This document shows, piece after piece, positions 32,201-40,873 of a stretch of 64,000 bases of DNA. The position numbers were made by a program, and so were the translations under genes. The notes under the pieces were generated by a model that saw only the letters and a program-made list of their open reading frames with translations, did not search any database and had not been told where the DNA came from. The stretch lies in the NCBI GenBank assembly GCA_947624295.1, contig CANQJV010000002.1, forward strand, positions 1 through 64,000, read 5' to 3'. The number at the start of each line of letters is the position of its first letter. The stretch's first letter is position 1. The stretch is from an uncultured Ruminococcus sp. GTDB lineage: Bacteria > Bacillota > Clostridia > Oscillospirales > Ruminococcaceae.

Positions 32201-34439
32201 ATACGGTGCTGACATCATCTATAACCCTGAAACAGAAGAATTTGCATTTGCTAACGAAAAAGGCGCAGGTGTTTCTGCAAAAGACGGCGCAGTTGTTATG
32301 ACACTTACTTATAAAGTGCCTGAAGACTGCGAAGAAGGCAAATACCCTGTAACATTCGGCGACAGTGCATTCTTTAATATCTCATCAGCTGACGGTATTG
32401 ATATGTCCAACCAGATTCTTACAGTGGACGGCGCAATCAATGTCAAGAAACCTGTTACAACAGCTCCTCCGACAACAGCTGCAACAACAACAGCTGCTCC
32501 TACAACTCAGGCTACAACTCCTACCACAACACTTCCTCCTATTGCAGAAGGTTCAGTAATATGGCAGGGCGAAACTGTAAAGGCTGCTCCGGGCGAACAG
32601 GTTGAACTCAGCTTCCTCGTAATCGACCAGAAAGATTCAAAACTTCCTGTAGGCGGTGCAAACTTCGTTATTACTCCTGACGGCGGTATCAAACTCACAG
32701 GCGGTACAGGTTCAGAGGGATACGATGCAGATATCATTTACAATGAAGAAACAAGAGAATTTGCTTTTGCTCACGAAAAAGGCGTAGGCGTTGCTGCTCC
32801 TGACGGAAGCAAGGTAGTTACACTTACATTTGATGTTCCGGCTGACATCGCTCCCGGCAAATATCCTGTAACACTCAGCGACTTGTTCGCATCAGATACA
32901 AACGGATATGATATAACAAAGAATATTCTTGTTATGAACGGCGCAATCGAAGTTGAACTTCCTGTAACAACTACAGCATCTCCGAAACCTGTTACTACTA
33001 CAGCTTCACCAACTACAGCAGCTCCGAAACCTGTTACTACTACAATTGCAGACGGCGCAGTTATCTGGCAACTCGATGAGGCAGAAGGCAAACCCGGCGA
33101 AACAGTTACACTTACAATGACTGTTCTCGACCCGAACGACACTAAACTCGAAATCGGCGGCGGTCAGTTTGTAATCGTTACAGACCCTGACCTTGTTGCA
33201 GCAGCAGGTACACCTTACGGTGCATCTCTCGTATACAACCCTGAAACAAATGAGTTTGCTTTTGCTGATGCTAAAGGTAACGGCGTTCCTTCCGCTGACG
33301 GCACAAAGATGCTCACAATTGACTTTACAATTCCAGAGGACGCAGTTCCGGGTACAGAATATCCTGTTGATATTACACAAATCACTGCTATTAACGGCAA
33401 TGGTGACGACGTTACAAACAGCGTATTCGGTATGAGCGGTAAAATCAAGGTAATTGCTCCTGATGTTACAACTGCTGCGACAACACAAGCTACAACAGCT
33501 TCAGCTACAGCAACTCCGACAACATCAGCTACAGCAGCTCCAACAACAGCTTCAGCTACAGCAGCTCCAACAACATCAGCTACAGCAACTCCGACAACAT
33601 CAGCTACAGCTGCTCCGACTACTGCATCTACAGCAAAATCAACAACAAAATATGTAGCACCGGGCTCAGATACAAATACAACTGCAACTTCAAGCACACG
33701 TCCTACACTCATTACTCCTAATCCGGAGGTATCAGTAACTGTTATTGACGGTTTCTACTTCAACCACGATCCTAAGCCGTTCAAGACAGGTCATATCACA
33801 AGCATTGAAATGACAGATACAGAAGGTAAACCGATGACTCCTGATGAATCACTCTTCAGATTTGAGGAAGTTAATTCAAAGGCAGATAATCCTCAGGATG
33901 CTTATGACAAGGAAAATACTTCATTTGCTTATAAAGTAAATGTATATTACGGTGATGTACAGCTTGTTGATTCTACAACTGGCGAACCTGTACAGTTTAC
34001 AGCATACATCGGTGTAAAGGGCGATGCAGACCTTGATAATAAGGCAGATGCAACTGATGCTTCTAAGGTACTTGCATACTACTCAGCTATCTCAACAGGC
34101 GGTACAGGCGATGATACATGGCTTAATGACCCTGAAGTTAGTCCGAAATTTGCAGAAAATCCGATGCTTGACCAGCTCGGCGCATTCCTCGCTGACGTTG
34201 ACAAGGACGTATACAATGAGGACAACTGGAAGACAACTAAGACAGGCAGACAGATTATGGCTGACGACGCATCATTCATACTTGCTTATTATTCAATAGT
34301 ATCAACAGGTGAAGATGACCTCCAGAAAGCTTGGAACTCTGTTTTCGCTAACCCAGTTGAGGAAAAGAGCAGAGAGTATCTCTTTGACCAGTACGTAACC
34401 CTCGACAAATTTATTGAAGAACAACAAACTACAGAATAA
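29241..34439 (+). CDS. scaB: Large scaffoldin ScaB with eight cohesin-like modules and X-dockerin
   Basis: Secreted 1732-residue backbone scaffoldin. After the signal peptide, module 1 (about 72-244) copies the ScaA cohesin. Modules 2-5 (about 300-862), 6 (931-1068), 7 (1104-1240) and 8 (1272-1408) form a second cohesin type, each opening with a W-[x3]-E-V-x-A-x-PGD-like strand and holding an EFAF(G/A)...KG core. Thr/Ala linkers separate the later modules. An X-module (about 1495-1590) and dockerin (GDADLDNKADATDASKVLAYY; later ADDASFILAYY) close the protein. ScaB is known to bind ScaA through its cohesins and ScaE through X-dockerin. ATG 29241 is preferred over 29232, because AAAGGA is 10 nt from it. 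Confidence 0.92.
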   Translation: MKKLLAAVTSIAMSSSLVTSAFATSVTVSAAGGSTAVQPNVSMGEVMDGAVNKIAGQSDDFLVLNNNKKDDELQPSPITPDEHGVDEVNENVVVRGGKYTAKPGDDLEVAFEIDTGDSYVSTMRTEFADLPAGITVEMKDTTCYADADLHKWEFMNGFSYQIKTLTKAGNDPAKLLDKDTSDDLNNDVMQVIAHIPDDIAPGTYNIAMKFFEVCEYGQVTADHEISMFNAITYPAQIVIEGDAPATTTAPAPTTAKTDTPTTTKAASPTTVTTAAPTTAAPQPSATTAQVTNSVNPAEGKAEWVIPEVNAKPGDTVEMQVIVNGASDLAVAGASYKVTADSPIEFSGVSGQSAAYASAIVNNAKTNEFAFGEGKGAGVTASDKAVVMTLTYKVPEGTPGGKYPVKWSDAFISDTNGLEITSKVKLTDGAIVVEDEKFDGSIEWDIPDKVKAKPGDTVKMEVVVNDPDGAGLPVAGAQFAVEAESPIVFTSVDETSAAYKSAVVNNSKTNEFAFGEGKGAGVAAKNGDNVLVLTYTVPEGTPGGEYAVNWGGDIYISDTNGNSLTDQIKLSNGSILVEDEKFDGEIAWQIPEVHAKPGETVSMEVKVKDPDGAGLPVAGAQFAINAKTPIEFSKVSDSSAGYTASIVNNAKTNEFAFGEGKGAGVAAKDGDDVLVLTYTVPNGTPAGRYDVTWGGDVYISDTNGNALTDQISLIDGAIIVDDTTAEGDLTWTIPEVEAQPGDTVTMDVLVTVGEKNLPVAGAQFGISAESPIGFGGVSGTSEGYSASIVNNPDTNEFAFGHAKGEGIEAADKSKVLTLTYKVPDDIEPGRYDVKWFADKFVSDTNGNDVTSSIKFVDGAIIIPEKKTTAATTAATTTATTTSATAAPTTSATAAPTTSATAAPTTQATTAAPTTAAPAPTTTAVPVTAPEGKILWVIDEVDAAPGDEVTLNVVVNDSNGANLPIGGAQYIINETTPIEFVSASEKSEGYGADIIYNPETEEFAFANEKGAGVSAKDGAVVMTLTYKVPEDCEEGKYPVTFGDSAFFNISSADGIDMSNQILTVDGAINVKKPVTTAPPTTAATTTAAPTTQATTPTTTLPPIAEGSVIWQGETVKAAPGEQVELSFLVIDQKDSKLPVGGANFVITPDGGIKLTGGTGSEGYDADIIYNEETREFAFAHEKGVGVAAPDGSKVVTLTFDVPADIAPGKYPVTLSDLFASDTNGYDITKNILVMNGAIEVELPVTTTASPKPVTTTASPTTAAPKPVTTTIADGAVIWQLDEAEGKPGETVTLTMTVLDPNDTKLEIGGGQFVIVTDPDLVAAAGTPYGASLVYNPETNEFAFADAKGNGVPSADGTKMLTIDFTIPEDAVPGTEYPVDITQITAINGNGDDVTNSVFGMSGKIKVIAPDVTTAATTQATTASATATPTTSATAAPTTASATAAPTTSATATPTTSATAAPTTASTAKSTTKYVAPGSDTNTTATSSTRPTLITPNPEVSVTVIDGFYFNHDPKPFKTGHITSIEMTDTEGKPMTPDESLFRFEEVNSKADNPQDAYDKENTSFAYKVNVYYGDVQLVDSTTGEPVQFTAYIGVKGDADLDNKADATDASKVLAYYSAISTGGTGDDTWLNDPEVSPKFAENPMLDQLGAFLADVDKDVYNEDNWKTTKTGRQIMADDASFILAYYSIVSTGEDDLQKAWNSVFANPVEEKSREYLFDQYVTLDKFIEEQQTTE

Positions 34440-34451
34440 ATCTTCAGGCGG

Positions 34452-34476
34452 AACAGAACCTTCGGGTTCTGTTTTG
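34452..34476 (+). terminator. Terminator after scaB
   Basis: AACAGAACC-TTCG-GGTTCTGTT stem with UUCG loop and TT tail. It separates scaCAB from cttA-scaE transcription, though read-through is possible. Confidence 0.8.
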
Positions 34477-34520
34477 CTTTAGATTTATTAAAAAAATTTC
34501 AAATTGGTACAATATTACTG

Positions 34521-34549
34521 TTGACAAATTCAAAAAACAGTGATATAAT
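34521..34549 (+). promoter_or_regulatory. cttA promoter P1
   Basis: TTGACA (34521-34526), 17-nt spacer, TATAAT (34544-34549): a near-consensus promoter. Confidence 0.85.
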
Positions 34550-34562
34550 ATATTTGTAAAGG

Positions 34563-34612
34563 TTCTCTTATGGTTTGTTTTACATAAAAATACATGATAA
34601 ACCAGAGAAAAT
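34563..34612 (+). promoter_or_regulatory. Hairpin in cttA leader between P1 and P2
   Basis: TTCTC(TTA)TGGTTT pairs with AAACCAGAGAA across a roughly 25-nt loop just downstream of P1. No known riboswitch motif was recognised. Confidence 0.4.
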
Positions 34613-34701
34613 TTGTAGTATACAAGATTTTATTGTGAGATATATACAAAAAAATGCAAAAATTATCATCAATAATTTTTTATAAAAATATGATGTTTTT
34701 C

Positions 34702-34730
34702 TTGACTTATTGCAATTTGTATGCTAAAAT
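34702..34730 (+). promoter_or_regulatory. cttA promoter P2
   Basis: TTGACT (34702-34707), 17-nt spacer, TAAAAT (34725-34730). Second of two tandem promoters, about 180 bp after P1. Confidence 0.75.
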
Positions 34731-34860
34731 GTAATTATGAATTTTTGGGCATGAGTATAGAAACTCTATATTCCATGTACAAAAAGATGTCTCATTGGTG
34801 TCTGAATCACAGGGATTTAGATAGATAATGAGAAAAAATATGTTAGAGAGGTATAGAACA

Positions 34861-37800
34861 ATGAAGAACTCATCATTATTCAAGAGAGCTTTTGCCACAG
34901 TTGCTACTGTTCCGCTTGCTCTCACACAATGCTTAGCTGTTGCTAACGCTGTAGATGTCGATAATGTCGCAGTTGTGTCATCAACAAAAGCAGCAGCACC
35001 GGCTGAAGACGTGATTTCTGTAGATACTATAATGTATATTGAACCTACAGAATCAGACAATGCAATGTACTACCTGGAAGATGGTAAGTATATTAAGGAT
35101 TCCTACTGGAATACTACAATAAGCAAATTCATTCAGCAGCTTAATGCAAAAGCACCAAATGGAACACTTGACCCGAAACCAATCTTTGAAAAGGTTATAA
35201 ACCGTGCCGGCGCATATGCTGACCTTGCACAGAAAGCCGCTGATAAAGTCAACGAAGCTACATATTCTGTTGATACAAACAACAATATTGTAGTAAATGC
35301 AACAATGGATGATATTGTCCCTGTATTTGAGGACTTTGCAAAAGAAAAAGTAGGTTCGGATCTTGACAAAATTGCTGATGAATACAATATGCCGGAACTT
35401 AAGACTGTTAAATTCTTTGACGGCGTTGAAATTGCAGGCAGTATCGAAATCGTAATTGATGCTTCTGAACTTAGCAATATCGAGGGAAAAACAATAAACG
35501 GTAAAATTTCTTTCACCGATAAGGCTACAGGTACTGTTTACAACGATGATGCAATCGCTGATTACTTCAAAAATAAGCTGAACGAGCTTAAAGATGCTGC
35601 AAGTTCAACTATCGAAAGCCTTAAGACAGATTACGATTTCACAGACGAGGAAATCGCAAAGCGTGTTGAGGAGTCTCAGGAATATAAGGACCTTTTCGCT
35701 AAAGTTAAAGACGGTTATCAGCCTGAAGACGGCGAAATTGAAAGCATGATTCTTGAGTCTGTTGAATTTAAGAACCTCGTAAATGATTACATGGCTGACC
35801 ACGGTGTTGATTACGCTGAGGCTGAATCAAAAATCAAGGAGTCTGAAGACTACCAGAACATGGTTGAAAGATTCACAAACGGTGTAAACCTTACAGACGC
35901 TGAAATCAAGGAGATTCTTAACGAATCAAGCGACTACAAAGACCTCGTTAATCAGTATATGGCTGATAATGCTGTTGACTATGATACTGCTGTTGATGAA
36001 GTCCTCAAGTCTGACGATTATCAGGCACTCCTCGACAAGTACACTGATATGTATACTTATACAGACGATGAAATCCACGAAATGATAAAAGGCTCTGCTG
36101 ATTATCAGGTAAAAATGGCTGAAATCAAGGCTGAATATGAGGATACATATTCTAAGATGGAAGCTAAGGCTGACGATGCACAGAAACAGCTTAATGACAT
36201 TGTAGGCAAAGCTCTCAGCTATATCGACAAAGGTCTTGAAAAATATACTGATATTAAGACTTATACCGGCAGCTATCAGTTCGATTCTTACTCTGATATG
36301 GCTGAAGCAATCAATAATAATGTTCTCTTTAAGAGAGCTGTTGATACCGCAAAGGACAAACTTCCGGATAAGTATGCTTCAAAAGTTCCGGAGAAAGTTC
36401 CGACAGACCTCAGCAAAGTTTCAGGCAATAATAAGGTTCAGGAGATTTTCGCTGAAATCATCAATCAGCTTGGTGCAAAACTTCCGGGCTATGAAGTAAA
36501 CGTTACTCCTGAAGAACTTACTGATATTGTTGAATCATGCACTGATATTGAAATTACAGCAAATGCAGGTCTTGTAACATTCACAGGAATACTTCCTGAT
36601 GAGGATGTAAACAATGATAATATAGATGCTGCAACTTATATTGAGAATACATATGGTGTTGAAGTATCTGATATTGACGGAGATGGCAAAGCTGTTTATA
36701 AAGAGGCTGATATTACTCTTGATTTCACTAACCTTGATACAGATGGCAATGCATCTGTTGAATTCCAGCTTAAGAGAGTAGTTGAGGCTAAAAAACCAGA
36801 TGAAACAACAACTGCAATAACTGCTACAAGTACAGAAACTGAAACAGGTACAGGTACTGAAACAGTTACAACTGCTACAGGCAGCGAAACAGAAACAGGC
36901 ACAGGCACTGAAACAGAAACAGGTACAGGCACTGAAACAGTTACAACTGCTACAGGCAGCGAAACAGAAACAGGCACAGGTACAGGCACTGAAACAGTTA
37001 CAACTGCTACAGGCAGCGAAACAGAAACAGGCACAGGCACTGAAACAGAAACAGGTACAGGTACAGGCTCTGAAACAGAAACAGTAACAACTGCTACAGG
37101 CAGCGAAACAGAAACAGGTACAGGCACAGGCACCGGCACTGAAACAGGTACAGGTACAGGCTCTGAAACAGAAACAGTAACAACTGCTACAGGCAGCGAA
37201 ACAGGTACAGGCACAGGTACAGAAACTGGCACAGGCACAACATCAAGCATTGAAATCGTAGGTACTACAACAGTAACCGTAGAATACACTGTAAGAGATG
37301 TTGAAGTTGAATCTGTTGACGCATTCTACCTCACAATCGATAAGACATTCAACAAGAATCAGGTTCTCTCGGTTAAATATGACGTAGTTATCAGCGAAAT
37401 AACTGTTGACGAGGCAGACCAGATTATATCCAAGATTGACAATACAGTTGCAGGCACACTCACTGCTGACCAGTTCGACTTTGACGGCACACCTGCTGAA
37501 GTTTACAACGGCAATGCAGAAGGTATCGATAAGTTCATTTATGATGTTGCACTCGTTGCAGCAGAAGATATCACTGTTGACGATGTAGTTATCTTCAACG
37601 CTGGCGATGTTATCAAGTCTGATAACACAATCGCTCCTACAGTTACAGCTTACATCGGCGTAAAGGGCGATGCAGACCTTGACGGTAAAGCTGATTCATC
37701 AGACGCATCTGTAATCCTTGCATGGTATTCAAAGGCATCAACAGGTCAGACAGACGCTGCATTCTCAATCAGTGAACTCGTAGTTAACGCAGAAACAGGC

Positions 37801-38043
37801 GAAATTATCAACGCAACACTTGACAGATTCGCAGCATTCCTCTCAGACGTTGACAATGAAAACGACCCTGATAACTGGAAAGAATCAAAGGCTAAGACAG
37901 ACAGAAAAGTTGGTGCTGATGATGCCTCATTCGTTCTTGCTTGCTATTCAACAATGTCAACAACTGCTACTGATGAAAAATATGCATCAAGAGAAGTATG
38001 GAATGAAATCCTTGGCGAAGCATATGCTAAAATAGAAGACTAA
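34861..38043 (+). CDS. cttA: Cellulose-binding cell-surface protein CttA with X-dockerin
   Basis: Secreted 1060-residue protein placed between scaB and scaE, as CttA is in R. flavefaciens, where its two carbohydrate-binding modules tether cells to cellulose and its X-dockerin binds ScaE. Here two CBM-like regions (about 75-235 and 455-645) flank a helical insert of acidic 28-30-residue repeats (for example [20 protein letters not shown], about 255-430). A Thr/Glu/Gly linker made of TETETGTG and TVTTATGS units (about 650-798) leads to the X-module and dockerin ([21 protein letters not shown]). AGAGAGG is 9 nt from ATG 34861, so the track start at 34828 is rejected. The CBM calls rest on context. 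Confidence 0.85.
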   Translation: MKNSSLFKRAFATVATVPLALTQCLAVANAVDVDNVAVVSSTKAAAPAEDVISVDTIMYIEPTESDNAMYYLEDGKYIKDSYWNTTISKFIQQLNAKAPNGTLDPKPIFEKVINRAGAYADLAQKAADKVNEATYSVDTNNNIVVNATMDDIVPVFEDFAKEKVGSDLDKIADEYNMPELKTVKFFDGVEIAGSIEIVIDASELSNIEGKTINGKISFTDKATGTVYNDDAIADYFKNKLNELKDAASSTIESLKTDYDFTDEEIAKRVEESQEYKDLFAKVKDGYQPEDGEIESMILESVEFKNLVNDYMADHGVDYAEAESKIKESEDYQNMVERFTNGVNLTDAEIKEILNESSDYKDLVNQYMADNAVDYDTAVDEVLKSDDYQALLDKYTDMYTYTDDEIHEMIKGSADYQVKMAEIKAEYEDTYSKMEAKADDAQKQLNDIVGKALSYIDKGLEKYTDIKTYTGSYQFDSYSDMAEAINNNVLFKRAVDTAKDKLPDKYASKVPEKVPTDLSKVSGNNKVQEIFAEIINQLGAKLPGYEVNVTPEELTDIVESCTDIEITANAGLVTFTGILPDEDVNNDNIDAATYIENTYGVEVSDIDGDGKAVYKEADITLDFTNLDTDGNASVEFQLKRVVEAKKPDETTTAITATSTETETGTGTETVTTATGSETETGTGTETETGTGTETVTTATGSETETGTGTGTETVTTATGSETETGTGTETETGTGTGSETETVTTATGSETETGTGTGTGTETGTGTGSETETVTTATGSETGTGTGTETGTGTTSSIEIVGTTTVTVEYTVRDVEVESVDAFYLTIDKTFNKNQVLSVKYDVVISEITVDEADQIISKIDNTVAGTLTADQFDFDGTPAEVYNGNAEGIDKFIYDVALVAAEDITVDDVVIFNAGDVIKSDNTIAPTVTAYIGVKGDADLDGKADSSDASVILAWYSKASTGQTDAAFSISELVVNAETGEIINATLDRFAAFLSDVDNENDPDNWKESKAKTDRKVGADDASFVLACYSTMSTTATDEKYASREVWNEILGEAYAKIED
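36830..37255 (+). repeat. Tandem coding repeats in the cttA linker
   Basis: Repeated units such as ACAGGCAGCGAAACAGAAAC and ACTGCTACAGGCAGCGAAAC recur at irregular period, encoding [16 protein letters not shown]. Such DNA is prone to length change. Confidence 0.8.
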
Positions 38044-38072
38044 TTGATTAGTTTTCTGCAAACAAAAAATGT

Positions 38073-38104
38073 TTACTCTGCCGTCGGAAACGGCGGTAGA
38101 GTAA
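38073..38104 (+). other. Stable cttA/scaE intercistronic stem-loop
   Basis: A 14-bp stem (12 Watson-Crick and two G-T pairs) closed by a GAAA tetraloop, with no T-tract after it. I see no promoter before scaE, so this looks like an mRNA-processing or stabilising element. Confidence 0.6.
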
Positions 38105-38142
38105 TACAATAAATATTATTAATCTGAAAGGAAAATATTGAA

Positions 38143-39270
38143 ATGAAAAAGATTTACTTAAAGAAAGTATGTTCTGCAGTTGCTCTCTCAGCAGTTGCTG
38201 CATCAATGGCTTCAATGACATCTTTTGCTGCTGTAAGCAACGTTAATAATCTTAATGCACAGGATTATATGGACGGTGCTATGAACGGTTTCACACAGGA
38301 AGAAATCGATGCATCTACAGTAAAACCAGTTGTTACTGTTACAAGAGCAATCCTTACTCCTGATGCAGCTGGCACTACACAGACAGTTGAAATTTCTGTT
38401 TCAGGCGCACAGCAGAAGTATGCTTCATCCGGTCTCCATGTTTACTTTGATTCACGTCTCACACTTAACTCAACTCCTATCGGTACTCCTGATATTGAAC
38501 AGGGCGACGGAACTAAATATCTTACAGTTGACTCTCCTACACTTGACCCTACAGCTTCAGAACAGGGAATGAGCGGTGTATTTATGTGTTCAGCTGCTAA
38601 GCAGGATTTTGGTGTAGACGGTGTTATGTGGAAAATCAACTTTACAGTTCCTTCTGATGCTGCTGCTGGTGATGTATATCCTATCGACATTTTCTATAAG
38701 TCAAAGCCAGCTGCTGAAGACCTTTTCAACAACGCTGCAAAGACAGAGGAAGGTCAGTTAATGCAGGCTTACTTCTTCACAAGAAGTATCAACAACGGCG
38801 TAACAAGTAGCTTCGAATATACTGACGAAGAAACTGCAAAGTGTGCTGCTATCGCTGAACTTGATGCAAGTACAGACGGTTACATTGCTATCGAGGACGG
38901 CGCACCTGTAACAACAACAGCTACAACAGCTACTCCTACAACAACTGCTACATCTACAACAACTACAAAAGCACCAACAACAGCTACAGCTGCTCCGACA
39001 ACAGCAACAGCTGCTCCGACAACAGCTACAGGTACAGGTACAAATGCTACAGGCTCAGTTTCAACATCTACAGAGAGTGGTACAAATAACGATACAGGTA
39101 CAACAAGCAAGACTACAGTATCAACTACTGCAAAACCGTCTTCAACAACTAAGCCAAGCGGTGATGGTAAGGATTCACCTAAGACCGGTGTTGCTGGCGT
39201 TGGCATTGCAGTTGCAGGTCTCGCTGTAGCTATCGGTACTGCTTTCGTTCTCAGAAAGAAAGAGGACTAA
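38143..39270 (+). CDS. scaE: Cell-wall anchoring scaffoldin ScaE (single cohesin, sortase signal)
   Basis: A 375-residue surface anchor. A signal peptide (about 1-28) is followed by one cohesin (about 60-245; VTVTRAILTPDAAGTTQTVEISV opens it), a Thr-rich linker (about 255-340) and a sorting signal with SPKTG, a hydrophobic helix (VAGVGIAVAGLAVAIGTAFVL) and the basic RKKED end. In R. flavefaciens the ScaE cohesin binds the X-dockerins of ScaB and CttA, and sortase attaches it to the wall. The motif is SPKTG, not LPXTG, a form used by some clostridial sortases. AAAGGA precedes the ATG, and a terminator follows. Confidence 0.92.
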   Translation: MKKIYLKKVCSAVALSAVAASMASMTSFAAVSNVNNLNAQDYMDGAMNGFTQEEIDASTVKPVVTVTRAILTPDAAGTTQTVEISVSGAQQKYASSGLHVYFDSRLTLNSTPIGTPDIEQGDGTKYLTVDSPTLDPTASEQGMSGVFMCSAAKQDFGVDGVMWKINFTVPSDAAAGDVYPIDIFYKSKPAAEDLFNNAAKTEEGQLMQAYFFTRSINNGVTSSFEYTDEETAKCAAIAELDASTDGYIAIEDGAPVTTTATTATPTTTATSTTTTKAPTTATAAPTTATAAPTTATGTGTNATGSVSTSTESGTNNDTGTTSKTTVSTTAKPSSTTKPSGDGKDSPKTGVAGVGIAVAGLAVAIGTAFVLRKKED

Positions 39271-39308
39271 TTAAGTAGTCGAAATTTATAAATTTGTGCA
39301 CAAACGAT

Positions 39309-39337
39309 AAAAAGGCTCTCCTTAGGGAGAGCTTTTT
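39309..39337. terminator. Terminator between scaE and ttcA-like gene
   Basis: AAAAGGCTCTCC / GGAGAGCTTTTT with a TTAG loop and one bulged G, between convergent genes. Confidence 0.82.
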
Positions 39338-39344
39338 GTTTGAT

Positions 39345-40064
39345 TCACCAGCCGTCTACGCCTGAACGCTGTAACGCTCCGAAAATTCTGTTTTTGAATC
39401 CGTGGCTTTTACGCTCCATTTCCGCAATGAAAACTTTTGTTCGCTGACGGTTTGTTTTGCCGTCTGCCGGACAAGCTGATTCCACAACGGGTATGTTGTT
39501 CCTCGTCACTGCCCGTTTGATTTCCTTTTCCGGAGCAAGAACAAGCGGTCTGATTACAGTGAGATTTCTGTTTTCAAGCGACGTAACAGGCGAATAACAG
39601 CCGATTCGACCCTCCGTGAACAAGTTCATTATGAAAGTTTCCACGGTATCGTCAAAATTATGACCGAGCGCAATTTTGTTGCAAGCGAGTTCCGTTGCGG
39701 AGTTGTATAACGCTCCACGACGCATTCTCGCACAAAGACTGCACGGACTTTTCTCGTTCCGCACATCGAACACAATTTCGCCGATTTGCGTATCGATTAC
39801 GTGGTAATCAATGTTAATTGATTTACAAAAATCAGAAATTGACGAGTAGTCACCTGCGATACCGTTGAAATGCGGGTCAATTGTCAAGCCGGTAATTTCG
39901 TAGTCAATGCTGATAAATCGCCTTAGGAGGTGCAGACCGTTCAGCAAAATCATACTGTCTTTTCCGCCCGAAATCCCTACAGCTATTTTGTCGCCGTCCT
40001 GAATCATATTGTACTCCTGCACGGCTTTCCGCAAATATCCGAGAATTTTCTGCATAAATTTCAC
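39345..40064 (-). CDS. TtcA-family tRNA thiolation PP-loop ATPase
   Basis: A 239-residue adenine-nucleotide alpha-hydrolase with the PP-loop VGISGGKDSMILL near residue 30 and a CSLCARMRRG cysteine pair (about 107-116) that holds an Fe-S cluster in TtcA, plus GHNFDDTVETFIMNLF. TtcA makes 2-thiocytidine at tRNA position 32. The length is a little short of E. coli TtcA (311 residues), as in many Firmicute homologues, so substrate assignment is tentative. Its promoter is TTGAAA-17-TATAAT on the minus strand at 40081-40109. Confidence 0.82.
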   Translation of the reverse strand: MKFMQKILGYLRKAVQEYNMIQDGDKIAVGISGGKDSMILLNGLHLLRRFISIDYEITGLTIDPHFNGIAGDYSSISDFCKSINIDYHVIDTQIGEIVFDVRNEKSPCSLCARMRRGALYNSATELACNKIALGHNFDDTVETFIMNLFTEGRIGCYSPVTSLENRNLTVIRPLVLAPEKEIKRAVTRNNIPVVESACPADGKTNRQRTKVFIAEMERKSHGFKNRIFGALQRSGVDGW

Positions 40065-40080
40065 CTGCTTTTTTATTTAA

Positions 40081-40109
40081 TTATATCACATATTCACAAG
40101 AATTTCAAG
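40081..40109 (-). promoter_or_regulatory. Promoter of ttcA-like gene
   Basis: TTGAAA (40104-40109), 17-nt spacer, TATAAT (40081-40086) on the minus strand, with TG extended -10. It is divergent from the ung promoter (TTGCAA 40131-40136, TATAAT 40153-40158, 16-nt spacer). Confidence 0.7.
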
Positions 40110-40191
40110 AAATAAATTTGCAATTATACTTGCAAAAAAATGAAAAATATTATATAATATATTATGGATATTTATACAAGGAGGAATTTTT

Positions 40192-40863
40192 ATGGTTAAT
40201 TTTGGAAATGATTGGGACGAAATCCTTAAGGGCGAATTTCAAAAAGATTACTACATTGAATTGCGGAAAAAACTGATAAATGAGTACAAAACTCAGCAGA
40301 TTTTCCCTGATATGTACGATATTTTCAACGCAATGAAACTGACTGCATACAATGATGTGAAGTGCGTGATAATCGGGCAGGACCCTTACCACAATATCGG
40401 GCAGGCTCACGGGTTGAGTTTTTCAGTCCGCAAGGGTACTGTTCCGCCACCGTCGCTTGTTAATATTTTTAAGGAAATCAAGGACGATGTTGGTGTTGAT
40501 AACCTCGGTAAACATGGTGAACTTACAAAATGGGCTGAAAATGGCGTATTACTGCTTAATTCAGTGCTTACAGTCCGTGCAAATCAGGCAAGAAGTCATC
40601 ACGGTCTTGGTTGGGAAACGTTTACAACTGATGTAATCAAAATCCTCAACGAACGTGAAAAACCTATGGTTTTCATGCTATGGGGCGGTGACGCTAAGGC
40701 GAAACAGAAATTCATTACGAATCCGAATCATCTCGTGCTGAAATCAGCTCACCCAAGTCCGCTTTCAGCTTATAACGGTTTTTTCGGCTGTAAACATTTT
40801 TCGCAGGCAAATGAGTTTCTGAAAGCTCACGGTATAGGCGAAATTGACTGGTCAATCGACTAA
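40192..40863 (+). CDS. ung: Uracil-DNA glycosylase, family 1
   Basis: Base-excision repair enzyme that removes uracil from DNA. The catalytic water-activating motif is VIIGQDPYHNIGQAHGLSFSV and the DNA-binding loop is SAHPSPLSAYNGFFG. VFMLWGG lies between them. Its 223 residues are the usual length. AAGGAGG is well placed before the ATG. The metF start lies 11 nt after the stop, so the two are co-transcribed. Confidence 0.97.
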   Translation: MVNFGNDWDEILKGEFQKDYYIELRKKLINEYKTQQIFPDMYDIFNAMKLTAYNDVKCVIIGQDPYHNIGQAHGLSFSVRKGTVPPPSLVNIFKEIKDDVGVDNLGKHGELTKWAENGVLLLNSVLTVRANQARSHHGLGWETFTTDVIKILNEREKPMVFMLWGGDAKAKQKFITNPNHLVLKSAHPSPLSAYNGFFGCKHFSQANEFLKAHGIGEIDWSID

Positions 40864-40873
40864 TGGAGGACTT

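Noticed and set aside
28204-33712. Several long Val/Ala-rich minus-strand ORFs in scaA/scaB (for example 33215-33712, 31637-31948)
   Set aside because: They are reverse complements of Thr/Ala linker codons (ACA/GCT), not genes.
34740-34860. Cyclic-di-GMP or other known riboswitch in the cttA leader
   Set aside because: I looked for the GEMM core and similar motifs and did not find them.
36830-37255. CRISPR-like or minisatellite array
   Set aside because: Repeats are direct, in frame and without unique spacers; they encode a protein linker.
36696-37289. 197-aa Val/Pro/Ser repeat ORF on the minus strand in cttA
   Set aside because: Reverse complement of the TETETGTG linker repeats, with no ribosome site.
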